This document shows positions 17,022 through 24,945 of a DNA stretch of 64,000 nt, piece by piece. The position numbers were made by a program, and so were the translations under genes. Location: NCBI GenBank assembly GCA_015058845.1, contig SVBO01000002.1:62001-126000 (forward strand), written 5' to 3'. Within the stretch, counting starts at the first letter, position 1, and the number at the start of each line of letters is the position of its first letter. The notes below the pieces were generated by a model. That model ran no database searches and was not told the DNA's origin. It saw only the letters and a program-made list of their open reading frames with translations. The DNA is from Erysipelotrichaceae bacterium (lineage in GTDB: Bacteria > Bacillota_I > Bacilli_A > Erysipelotrichales > Erysipelotrichaceae).

Positions 17022-18293
17022 ATGAAAGCTACTATTTATCCAGGCACATGTAGTGGTACGATCCATATCCCCCCTTCTAAGAGTATGTCACATCGAGCAT
17101 TGCTATGTGCAGCATTATCTAAGGGTACCTCTCATATCACGAACTTGATCTTCAGTGAGGATATCCAAGCTACACTAGATGCGATTGTGTGTATGGGTGC
17201 TAGTGTTAGAGTAGAAGAAGATAGTGTGTATATTACAGGAGTGGATGGTAAGATCGATCCTACTAATACAACTATTGATTGTAAGGAATCTGGATCTACT
17301 CTACGCTTCACGATTCCTTTACTTTCCCTTAGTGAAGAGAAGATCACATTCCTAGGAAGAAATCGTTTACTACATCGTCCTCTAGAGATCTATCAAAAGA
17401 TCTTTATGGAACAAGGGGCATCCTTTCAACAATCAGACACTTCCCTTACAATACAAGGAAGTTTAAACAGTGGAGAATATACCCTACCAGGAAACATATC
17501 CTCTCAATTCATAACTGGGTTACTATATACACTCCCTTTACTAAAAGAAGACTCTACCCTACACATCCTACCACCCTTTGAAAGTAGATCTTATGTAACA
17601 TTAACAGTACAGATGTTAGAAAGATTCCATATCCATATTCAAGAAATAGATGAGTATACGTACTACATTCCAGGGAATCAACAATACATCGCGCAAGATT
17701 ATACAGTCGAAGGAGATTATTCCCAAGCAGCCTTCTTTGCTGTACTAGCAGCGATCAACCATGATCTTACATTAACAGGTATACAAAGGAATAGTAAGCA
17801 AGGGGATAAGGTGATCTTAGAATACTTATCTGCCTGTGGGGTAGATATTACTTATCAAGAAGATCATATAACTGTACATAAGAGTTCTATACAAGGAAGA
17901 GAATTAGATCTAGCAGATTGTCCAGATCTAGGACCTATTCTCACTGTACTGGGAATGTATGCGAAGGGAGATCATATTCTATCGAATATAGCCAGACTTC
18001 GTTTAAAGGAAAGTGATCGTGTAGAGGCTATGGAGAAGAATCTTAGAGCATTAGGTGTAGAGATCTCTAGTGATGCAGATCATATCTATATCCATCCTAC
18101 GCATGAGTATACAGGACAAGTGGAATGTGATGGTGCTAAGGATCATCGGATCGTTATGAGTTTAGCAGTAGCAGCTACTATGTTACCTCAAGAGATCACT
18201 ATTACTCATGCCGAAGCGATCCATAAGTCTTATCCTAGTTTCTTCAAAGACTTACAAGATCTGGGAATACATGTCAGACTAGAAGAGGCATAA
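17022..18293 (+). CDS. aroA: 3-phosphoshikimate 1-carboxyvinyltransferase (EPSP synthase)
   Basis: Transfers the enolpyruvyl group of PEP to shikimate-3-phosphate. The 423-residue product starts at ATG 17022, one base after the DAHP synthase stop; its Shine-Dalgarno sequence is weak, so coupling is likely. PPSKSMSHRALL, the PEP loop CKESGSTLRFTI, SSQFITGLL, GDYSQAAFF, DCPDLGPIL, RLRLKESDR and DHRIVMSLA are all present. The PEP loop keeps the glycine corresponding to E. coli Gly96 but has Phe where E. coli has Pro101, a variant seen outside class I enzymes. It closes the operon. Confidence 0.95.
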   Translation: MKATIYPGTCSGTIHIPPSKSMSHRALLCAALSKGTSHITNLIFSEDIQATLDAIVCMGASVRVEEDSVYITGVDGKIDPTNTTIDCKESGSTLRFTIPLLSLSEEKITFLGRNRLLHRPLEIYQKIFMEQGASFQQSDTSLTIQGSLNSGEYTLPGNISSQFITGLLYTLPLLKEDSTLHILPPFESRSYVTLTVQMLERFHIHIQEIDEYTYYIPGNQQYIAQDYTVEGDYSQAAFFAVLAAINHDLTLTGIQRNSKQGDKVILEYLSACGVDITYQEDHITVHKSSIQGRELDLADCPDLGPILTVLGMYAKGDHILSNIARLRLKESDRVEAMEKNLRALGVEISSDADHIYIHPTHEYTGQVECDGAKDHRIVMSLAVAATMLPQEITITHAEAIHKSYPSFFKDLQDLGIHVRLEEA

Positions 18294-18308
18294 TGCCTCT
18301 TTTTATAT
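18284..18308 (+). terminator. Terminator of the shikimate operon
   Basis: AGAGGCA / TGCCTCT arms close on the three bases of the aroA stop codon, followed by TTTTATATT. The hairpin therefore overlaps the end of the coding sequence. Confidence 0.7.
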
Positions 18309-18356
18309 TCCCAGTTTCATGGTACAATACAGTCGTACTCAATGGAGGAAATAAAT

Positions 18357-19892
18357 ATGCCAAATACATTGAAAATATTATTAACAACAGACTTACATGG
18401 CTATGTTATGCCATATGACTATGCTACAGGAGAATTAAGAAACCAAGGTCTAGTAAGAGTATCTCCATGGATCAAGCAATTACGTGATGAGAATACTTTA
18501 CTAGTAGATAATGGAGATTGCTTACAAGGCTCTCCACTAGTGCTTCATGCGATGAAGTATACACCAAAAGAGATCACTCCTATTGCTAAGGCATTGAATC
18601 ATTTGAAATATGACTATGTGAATGTAGGCAATCATGACTTCAACTATGGATTCGATAATCTTCTTCACTATATGGATACCCTAGAAGCACCATGTATTTG
18701 TGGTAATATCTATCACAAGGGACAACAAGTGTTTAAACCATATCAAGTAAAAGTATTACCTAATGGTAAGAAGATCGCGATCTTCGGTATCGTCACTCAC
18801 TATATTCCTAATTGGGAACAGGCTGTGAATATTGTAGATGTTACCTTTGCTGAAACATTAGAATATACAAAGAACTTAATAAAAGAGATCAAGGAGAAGG
18901 AACATCCTGATTGTATTATTGGAGTATACCATGGTGGTTTAGAAAGAGATATGCATACTGGGGAACCTACTGAAGAGATCACTGGAGAGAACCAAGGATA
19001 TGAGATCTGTAGACAAGTAGAGGGAATTGATATCTTATTATTAGGACATCAACATCGCTCTCAAGTAGGTAAGTGCTTCAATACATACATTCTACAACCT
19101 TTACAGAATGCTCGTGAGTTAGGATATATGGAATATGATCTAGATACTAAGGAAGTGATCAATGCACAGTTACTTACTTCTCATGATGAGATCGATCAAG
19201 ATCTTGTAGAAGTAGTGCGTGAGGATGAGGAAAAGACACAGAAGTGGTTAGATCAAGTGATCGGTACTTTCGTGGACTATGATGATCTATTATTACCAAA
19301 GGATCTATTCCAAGCTCGTTTACATAAGCATCCATGTGTATCTTTCTTGAATGCTGCTGTGCAAACTATGATCGGTGCACAGATCGGTTCTAACTTCATT
19401 GCGAATGAATGTTCTGGGTTCCAGAAGAGACTGACTATGCGTCATTTAGTAGGTACTTATCCTTATCCTAATACACTTGTGAAGGTAGAGATCAATGGTA
19501 AGGATCTTAAGGCGTATTTAGAGCAATGTGCGAATTACTTTGTGGTAGAGAATGGAGAAGTTGTTGTAAATCCTACTTATGTTACTCCTAAGCCTGAACA
19601 CTATAACTATGATATGTTAGATGGTATTGAGTATACGATCAAGGTATCTAATCCTGTGGGAGAGCGTATTGTTGAGTTATCTTATCAGGGTAAGGATGTG
19701 AAGGATGAGGATACTTTCACATTAGTATTGAATAACTATCGTGCTGCTGGTGGAGGTAACTTCTCTATGTTACGTAATTGTAAGGTGTTAGAGGATCAGC
19801 AAAAGGATGTAGTAGATTGCTTGATGGAATATATTATGAGTAATCCAGAGATCCGTTTTGAACATAAAGATAATATTAAAGTTATTGTATAA
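18357..19892 (+). CDS. 5'-nucleotidase / cyclic phosphodiesterase-like metallophosphatase, cytoplasmic
   Basis: A 511-residue calcineurin-like phosphoesterase followed by a 5'-nucleotidase C-terminal domain. Metal ligands are visible in TTDLHGYV, VDNGDCLQG, VNVGNHDFNYG, GVYHGG and LLGHQHRS. The C-terminal substrate domain has the TLVKVEINGKDLKAYLEQ and NNYRAAGGGNF motifs. Unlike most relatives it has no signal peptide, so it should act inside the cell. The start is ATG 18357, since an upstream in-frame ATG at 18342 is part of the GGAGG region. Its substrate (nucleotide monophosphate, cyclic nucleotide or UDP-sugar) cannot be decided. Confidence 0.85.
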   Translation: MPNTLKILLTTDLHGYVMPYDYATGELRNQGLVRVSPWIKQLRDENTLLVDNGDCLQGSPLVLHAMKYTPKEITPIAKALNHLKYDYVNVGNHDFNYGFDNLLHYMDTLEAPCICGNIYHKGQQVFKPYQVKVLPNGKKIAIFGIVTHYIPNWEQAVNIVDVTFAETLEYTKNLIKEIKEKEHPDCIIGVYHGGLERDMHTGEPTEEITGENQGYEICRQVEGIDILLLGHQHRSQVGKCFNTYILQPLQNARELGYMEYDLDTKEVINAQLLTSHDEIDQDLVEVVREDEEKTQKWLDQVIGTFVDYDDLLLPKDLFQARLHKHPCVSFLNAAVQTMIGAQIGSNFIANECSGFQKRLTMRHLVGTYPYPNTLVKVEINGKDLKAYLEQCANYFVVENGEVVVNPTYVTPKPEHYNYDMLDGIEYTIKVSNPVGERIVELSYQGKDVKDEDTFTLVLNNYRAAGGGNFSMLRNCKVLEDQQKDVVDCLMEYIMSNPEIRFEHKDNIKVIV

Positions 19893-19896
19893 GTAT

Positions 19897-19926
19897 AATG
19901 GCAAGGGGTATTTACCTCTTGCCATT
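19897..19926. terminator. Bidirectional terminator between the phosphatase and lipoprotein genes
   Basis: AATGGCAAG / CTTGCCATT arms with inner GGTA / TACC pairing. The same arms recur in the hairpin at 20773-20802. Confidence 0.65.
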
Positions 19927-19932
19927 TCTTTA

Positions 19933-20652
19933 TTATTTAATGATTACTTCTACTTCTGCACTATCTTTCATCTCTACTAAAGTATCAATGATCTTCGATA
20001 CATCACCATAACATCTAATCACCATTACTTCCTCATAAGGACCCTGTTTATACACTCTCATCAGTATATATCCCATACCAGAATCATCATACGTTTCGAT
20101 CTCTACAGAATAATTCACATTTCTTTTATGTACTTCTTGCACTAGATCTACTACTACCTTTTTATATTCTTGTAATGTATATGATATAGAGATTACTTGT
20201 TTAGGGTCTTCTACATACGTTGGTTTAAATTCACTAGGATAGTAGATCTCATTATTGATAGTTTCCAATAGCGTATTGAATAGTTCTTTTCCCTCTTTGT
20301 ATTCCCATGTATATCTACGATCTTGCTTCTCTTCATATTCTCTTAACTTAAAGATTACTTCTGTTTCTTCTTGTAGAATCATACTACTGTAGTCTTGCTC
20401 AGGATACTCTGTGATCTCGAATTCTTCTTTTAGTGTCTCACAGTTCATATAGTTACTCATAGGTTGATATTCTCCTACTTCACATGCTGAGCTTAGTACT
20501 TCTATATGAGGATAGTCTTCTGTGTATTGATATGAGCCTGTTTCATAGTTATTTTGAAATGCTGGGATAGTGGTAAAGGATGGTATTGTCTTGGAACACC
20601 CACTTACGAATAAGATAGATAATAATACAAGTATTCTTACTATGTATTTCAT
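19933..20652 (-). CDS. Lipoprotein of unknown function
   Basis: A 239-residue precursor with lipobox FVSGC (cysteine 19) and an ATAGGAGGTATACAT site. The mature protein is tyrosine- and glutamate-rich. Its C-terminal half alternates predicted strands and helices (SYTLQEYKKVVVDLVQEV, VEIETYDDSGMGYILMRVY). No family is recognised. It is bracketed by two near-identical hairpins at 19897 and 20773, so it is probably monocistronic. Confidence 0.65.
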   Translation of the reverse strand: MKYIVRILVLLSILFVSGCSKTIPSFTTIPAFQNNYETGSYQYTEDYPHIEVLSSACEVGEYQPMSNYMNCETLKEEFEITEYPEQDYSSMILQEETEVIFKLREYEEKQDRRYTWEYKEGKELFNTLLETINNEIYYPSEFKPTYVEDPKQVISISYTLQEYKKVVVDLVQEVHKRNVNYSVEIETYDDSGMGYILMRVYKQGPYEEVMVIRCYGDVSKIIDTLVEMKDSAEVEVIIK

Positions 20653-20723
20653 ATGTATACCTCCTATATTTCAATTTTATATTATCTTATTTTAAAGATC
20701 CATGCAAGGTTTATTTGTAAATA

Positions 20724-20749
20724 CATTATATATATATATATATATATTA
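20724..20749. repeat. (TA)n dinucleotide tract
   Basis: About 13 alternating T-A units in the gap upstream of the 19933-20652 gene. Such tracts are prone to slippage and, lying in the promoter region, could tune expression, but no promoter element is clearly embedded in it. Confidence 0.7.
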
Positions 20750-20772
20750 TAGGTGTTATATTAGATATAAAC

Positions 20773-20802
20773 AATGGCAAGAAGTTTCTACCTCTTGCCA
20801 TT
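20773..20802 (-). terminator. Terminator of the oxidoreductase-SIMPL-lipoprotein operon
   Basis: AATGGCAAGA / TCTTGCCATT arms lie ten bases past the stop of the 20812-21123 gene. The arms copy those of the hairpin at 19897-19926. Confidence 0.6.
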
Positions 20803-20811
20803 TACTACATT

Positions 20812-21123
20812 CTATCCTCCAGGTCTATACCCTTCCTCACACGCTATCACAACACCATGCTCATCAAAGTGTATAAAGAATAACTTCTCCTCAGTAGTCC
20901 CCAAGAATCCAACCCTAGCCTCACGGATCGTATAACCACCCCTACTATTACGATACTCACCATCATCCATAGGCATACTTACACAATCAAAAGGCCCATA
21001 TTCCTCTACTATCTCACTAGAAGTCTTACCTATAAACTCTTCTGTCTTATACTTACTAGAACAACCAGATAACACTACTAGCAACCCTAAAGAGAAAACA
21101 ACCCTGATCAATCTATCTGCCAT
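20812..21123 (-). CDS. Small lipoprotein of unknown function
   Basis: A 103-residue precursor with lipobox VLSGC (cysteine 21). The mature part is about 80 residues and contains FIGKTSSEIVEEYGPFDCV and a glycine-rich turn, recalling small SmpA/OmlA-like lipoproteins (a helix-turn before beta strands). I would not assign that family without a profile search. The start lies inside the SIMPL gene (16-base overlap) with no Shine-Dalgarno site of its own, so translation depends on its neighbour. Confidence 0.6.
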   Translation of the reverse strand: MADRLIRVVFSLGLLVVLSGCSSKYKTEEFIGKTSSEIVEEYGPFDCVSMPMDDGEYRNSRGGYTIREARVGFLGTTEEKLFFIHFDEHGVVIACEEGYRPGG

Positions 21124-21767
21124 ACAAACGTAACACTATCTCTAAGATCAATGCTCTCAGGCTCAATAGCCATATTCATCATAGCTCCCTCAAACTGAAG
21201 GAACTCTCTTTTCGGCATACGGAATACAGTACGAGATCTCATATTCTTCTCATTCCAATCATACTCAATACTCAACAACTCACCCAGTCTAGCCCCAGAA
21301 GCCTCACACAAGATCTCTGCTCTTCTTCTAGCATCCATAGTAGCACTTCTTAACAATTCTTCCTTAATAGCAGTAGGATCCTTGATTGAGAAACCAATAC
21401 TTAACTCAGGATTCGCATCACTCACAAACAATGCTTGTAAGACCATACCCAATACCTTAGGATCAAAATCAAACTCTAACTTCAAATACTGTAAACACTC
21501 ATACCCCTTAAATACTCTATGATAATTCCCCTCATGATCCTTAATAGAATCTGAACGGATCTCGATCTGGAAATCAGTAGTCTTCAAAATGCTTCTATCA
21601 AACCCCATCTCCTCTAAACTCTCTTGAATATCTTCTAACTGACTAGCAGTAGCCTCCACCGCATTCTGATATACAAGATCTAAGTTTGCTAACGTGAAAG
21701 ATACTACGATCTGATCAGGCCTAGCACTGATACTACCTATTCCCTTCACTGTGATCATTCTATTCAT
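21108..21767 (-). CDS. SIMPL domain (DUF541) protein
   Basis: A 219-residue protein with the SIMPL layout: ITVKGIGSISARPDQIVVSFTL at the start, a central KGYECLQYLKLEFD strand, and SATMDARRRAEILCEASGARLGELLSIEYDW near the end, all typical of DUF541. It lacks the signal peptide that many family members carry. The biochemical role of the family is unknown; some members oligomerise into cages or respond to oxidative stress. The GGAGGTATAAT site lies in the last codons of the oxidoreductase gene, one base upstream. Confidence 0.8.
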   Translation of the reverse strand: MNRMITVKGIGSISARPDQIVVSFTLANLDLVYQNAVEATASQLEDIQESLEEMGFDRSILKTTDFQIEIRSDSIKDHEGNYHRVFKGYECLQYLKLEFDFDPKVLGMVLQALFVSDANPELSIGFSIKDPTAIKEELLRSATMDARRRAEILCEASGARLGELLSIEYDWNEKNMRSRTVFRMPKREFLQFEGAMMNMAIEPESIDLRDSVTFVWQID

Positions 21768-21768
21768 A

Positions 21769-22749
21769 TTATACCTCCTTACTATCCGCTAGATATACAA
21801 CCCCACATTGTCTTCTGATCTCATCCAATACTTCCATCAAAGTAATATTTAACTCATGAGACACTGTAGGCTCCACTCTCTTCTCATTTACTGCAGTCAC
21901 GAAATCTTCTAACTGAATGATGAAAGCATGCTTATCGAACACGAAATGCATAGACTCCATCTTACGAGGAGTATAGATCACCTCATCTAACTTACCACAA
22001 CGAGTGATCTGTAAGATCCCCTTCTCTCCACTGATCTCACTTATTAACTTCGTATCACTCGCCTTTGAAGAAGCCACTAACACACTGAAACCATCATACC
22101 CCAGGATCGCTTGGAAAGAAGCATCTACCTCTGTTTCTAGTAGATTCGCATGTGCTGTGATAGAAGTAGGTCTACCAAATAATGCAATGATGATAGATAA
22201 AGGATAGACCCCTAGATCCATGATCGAACCATTCGATAACTCTCTTCTAAAGGTAGTAGGATTCTCATTACGTAAATACGCATCAAAACGAGAGGAATAT
22301 TGAGAGAAGATAAACATAGCATTGTGTATTCTACCAATGAGTGGTAACTTTTCTTTCAACACCTTCAAATTCGGATTATATAAAGGAATGATACCATGAT
22401 GTAAATACGTATTCTTCTCACGTGCTAACTCTACTAACGCTCTAGCTTCTCTAGCATTAGAACACATAGGTTTCTCTAAGAATACTGGGATCTTATGTTC
22501 TAAGAAATACTGACTGATCTCATAGTGTAAAGCATTCGGTACAGCTACATACACAGCATCCACGATCATATCCTCTGCCATCTGCTCATACCGACGACAC
22601 ACAGTAGGTATACCATATTCCCTTGCGAAAGACTCAGCATTCTCATACCTACCACTACATACAGCCACTACCTCGATTCCCTCTACATTCAAAGCACCTT
22701 CCATAAATGTCTTAGAAATAAAATTCGTACCGATCACACCAAATCGCAT
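21769..22749 (-). CDS. Gfo/Idh/MocA family NAD(P)-dependent oxidoreductase
   Basis: A 326-residue protein with an N-terminal Rossmann fold (RFGVIGTNFISKTFM, then VVAVCSGRYENA) and the conserved EKP triad in VFLEKPMCSNAREA. The C-terminal alpha/beta domain includes NGSIMDLGVYPLSI. Family members oxidise or reduce sugars, inositols or related polyols. The start is ATG 22749, six bases after GAGGAG; the GTG at 22755 lies too close to that site. It is first in an operon with SIMPL and a lipoprotein. Its substrate is unknown. Confidence 0.87.
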   Translation of the reverse strand: MRFGVIGTNFISKTFMEGALNVEGIEVVAVCSGRYENAESFAREYGIPTVCRRYEQMAEDMIVDAVYVAVPNALHYEISQYFLEHKIPVFLEKPMCSNAREARALVELAREKNTYLHHGIIPLYNPNLKVLKEKLPLIGRIHNAMFIFSQYSSRFDAYLRNENPTTFRRELSNGSIMDLGVYPLSIIIALFGRPTSITAHANLLETEVDASFQAILGYDGFSVLVASSKASDTKLISEISGEKGILQITRCGKLDEVIYTPRKMESMHFVFDKHAFIIQLEDFVTAVNEKRVEPTVSHELNITLMEVLDEIRRQCGVVYLADSKEV

Positions 22750-22906
22750 ATACACTCCTCACTTTCTTTTCTCTATTATCCCATATATGAGTCATAAATT
22801 AAAGTAAGAGAATACCTGAAATCCATGTAGAACATTCAATATTTGTAACTAATCCCATAAAGATATGATACAATATAAGAAATAGTATAATATAAGGAGA
22901 ATCAAT

Positions 22907-23608
22907 ATGTATTGTATTCATTGTGGTAAACCACTAGCGGAGAATGCTAACTTCTGTGCTAATTGTGGAGCATCTTTACATAATTCTGTTAGCACAACTT
23001 CTATTGCCTCTAGTGGCAGTGGAGACCATCGTTTAGTATTAGTAGATCGTAATGATTGTTCTAGAGAAGATACAGAGAACTTATTATGTGATCTGCTTGG
23101 TTATTCTGCCGAAGATGCGGATCGTTTAGTAGAATTAGCTCCTATTGAGATCGCAGATAATCTAAGTATCCTACAAGCGAGAACACTAGCCCAAGTATTT
23201 ACAGAATATGGTTGTCAAGTAACTGTTGTGGATGATGCAGGTGATTTCGTAGATCTTTCTGATCAAGCTGAGAATTCTGTATTTGATAGAGATGGGAATC
23301 TATTAGAGAAGACTTTAGCTATACTTGCTGCTTTAACTGTGATCAATCGTGTTACTTCTTATCGTAGATATAAGAAACCATCTTTGTTAGAACGTATCTT
23401 TAAACCAAGATACAAAGTATTACCTCCTAAGATCAAAAGACATCGTCCTCATGGAAGAGCCCCATTACCGATCTTACCAACACCACAAGTAAAAGCACAC
23501 CAAAGAGCATTACCACGTCAACCTAGAAGACATAGTGTACATCGTAATGCTATGGCACGTCCTACTATGCATGGTAGACGTCATGGTAAGAAAGAACCTC
23601 GTTTCTAA
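22907..23608 (+). CDS. Zinc-ribbon protein with an L7/L12-like middle domain and a basic tail
   Basis: The 233-residue product begins with a zinc ribbon (CIHCGKPL and CANCGASL; C3, C6, C17, C20). After a Ser/Thr linker, residues about 45-112 resemble the ribosomal protein L7/L12 C-terminal domain: GYSAEDADRLVELAP.EIADNLS..QA..LAQVF.E.GCQVTVVD parallels L12's GL.EAKDLVE.AP..VKEGV..EEAE..K..LE.AGA.VEL. A hydrophobic helix (ILAALTVINRV) follows, then about 75 residues very rich in Arg, His, Lys and Pro, which could bind nucleic acid or ribosomes. The L12 similarity is my reading by eye. It is monocistronic with its own terminator. Confidence 0.75.
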   Translation: MYCIHCGKPLAENANFCANCGASLHNSVSTTSIASSGSGDHRLVLVDRNDCSREDTENLLCDLLGYSAEDADRLVELAPIEIADNLSILQARTLAQVFTEYGCQVTVVDDAGDFVDLSDQAENSVFDRDGNLLEKTLAILAALTVINRVTSYRRYKKPSLLERIFKPRYKVLPPKIKRHRPHGRAPLPILPTPQVKAHQRALPRQPRRHSVHRNAMARPTMHGRRHGKKEPRF

Positions 23609-23616
23609 TCCATTAG

Positions 23617-23650
23617 AAAAGACTATAAGTATGATACTTATAGCCTTTTT
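23617..23650. terminator. Terminator after the zinc-ribbon gene
   Basis: CTATAAGTA / TACTTATAG arms with a three-base loop, flanked by AAAAG and CCTTTTT. It also faces the end of the convergent methyltransferase gene. Confidence 0.65.
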
Positions 23651-23656
23651 AAATCC

Positions 23657-24850
23657 TTATACTAACTGGAAGATATAGAACTTCAAGTAAGAAGTCTCAT
23701 CCATACTCCATAGAATAGGATGATCGGCATTCTGTTGTGTAACAGACACTTGCTTTAATGTGACTCCTGCTTCCATAGCAGATTCACGTAACATCTTCTC
23801 GAAATCATCGATCTCCATATATCTAGAACAAGTAGCAGTGATCAGATAGCCACCACGTTCTAATAATCTCATAGCTTGGATATTGATCCTCTTATATCCC
23901 CCATACGCAGCCCCTACTGTCTTACGAGACTTCGTGAAGGCAGGTGGATCTAGTACGATAATATCGAACTGTCCCTTCTCACATTCATCTAAGTATTTGA
24001 ATACATCTGCTTTCACAAATTCCATACGATCTTCTAAATGATTCAGTACAGCATTACGATACCCTTGATCTAATGCTGTCTGAGATACATCTACAGCAGT
24101 TACATGTGCAGCATTGCCATACGCTGCATTCAAGGCAAAGCCTCCTGTATGTGTGAAACAGTCTAATACTCTCTTGCCATGAGCAATATTTCTTAATAAC
24201 ACACGATTACTCTTTTGATCTAAGAAGTACCCAGTCTTTTGGCCATTCTCTACATCAATATGTAACTTAAGACCATTCTCCTCAATGATCGTCTTCGTAG
24301 GAAGATCTGCCCTCTTCCAATATCCCTTCTCCATAGCAAGACCTTCCTTACTACGGATCGTAATATCATTACGCTCATAGATCCCCTTAACATCCTGACC
24401 ATCTTCTCTTAATACTTCTAGTAATACCTCATATACCATATCTTTGCGAATATCTAAGCCATACGTACTCACTTGCGTCACTAAGATATCATTGTAACGA
24501 TCTACGATCAGACCTGGTAATTGGTCAGCTTCTCCAAAGATGATACGGCAATTTGTTAGGTTGTTATATTCTACTGTCTTACGGAATTCATAGGCAAAAC
24601 GGATCCTTTGCTTAAAGAACTCTCTATCGATTTCTTCTTCTCTATTCTTAGTTAATATACGTACTGTAATATGACTCTCCTTAGACAAGAACCCTGTTCC
24701 CAGATACTCATCACTCTCTGTTAGAATATCTACAACAGCCCCATTCTCGATACTCTCCTCTAACTCTACCACATTATTACGATACATCCACATCTGGCCC
24801 TTCTTCAGCCAGTTTTCTCCCTCTTGTGATATTCTTACAAATGGTCTCAT
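23657..24850 (-). CDS. Class I SAM-dependent rRNA (cytosine-5) methyltransferase, RlmI-like
   Basis: A 397-residue protein with an N-terminal PUA-type RNA-binding domain (KKGQMWMYRNNVVE, GTGFLSKES..VRIL), a middle EEHUB-like region (FGEADQLPGLIVDRY) and a Rossmann methyltransferase domain. The last has VLDCFTHTGGFALNAA for SAM, VTAVDVS, DIIVLDPPAFTKS and TATCSRYM with a catalytic-type cysteine. This is the architecture of RlmI, which makes m5C1962 in 23S rRNA, but Gram-positive relatives are mostly untested. The start has a GGGGGTATTAGT leader. Confidence 0.87.
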   Translation of the reverse strand: MRPFVRISQEGENWLKKGQMWMYRNNVVELEESIENGAVVDILTESDEYLGTGFLSKESHITVRILTKNREEEIDREFFKQRIRFAYEFRKTVEYNNLTNCRIIFGEADQLPGLIVDRYNDILVTQVSTYGLDIRKDMVYEVLLEVLREDGQDVKGIYERNDITIRSKEGLAMEKGYWKRADLPTKTIIEENGLKLHIDVENGQKTGYFLDQKSNRVLLRNIAHGKRVLDCFTHTGGFALNAAYGNAAHVTAVDVSQTALDQGYRNAVLNHLEDRMEFVKADVFKYLDECEKGQFDIIVLDPPAFTKSRKTVGAAYGGYKRINIQAMRLLERGGYLITATCSRYMEIDDFEKMLRESAMEAGVTLKQVSVTQQNADHPILWSMDETSYLKFYIFQLV

Positions 24851-24926
24851 ACTAATACCCCCATACTATATTATTATACAATTATTCACATCACTATCGC
24901 AATTATATTTCTACTAGAATTAGAAA

Positions 24927-24945
24927 AGATACCCATCGGGTATCT
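24927..24945 (-). terminator. Terminator after the P-type ATPase gene
   Basis: AGATACCC / GGGTATCT arms with a three-base loop, followed on the minus strand by TTTTCTAATTC; it overlaps the ATPase stop codon. Confidence 0.65.

Noticed and set aside
20653-20883. 76-codon frame on the plus strand through the (TA)n tract
   Set aside because: It consists of low-complexity Ile/Tyr codons from the TA repeat and overlaps the opposite-strand lipoprotein gene and terminator.
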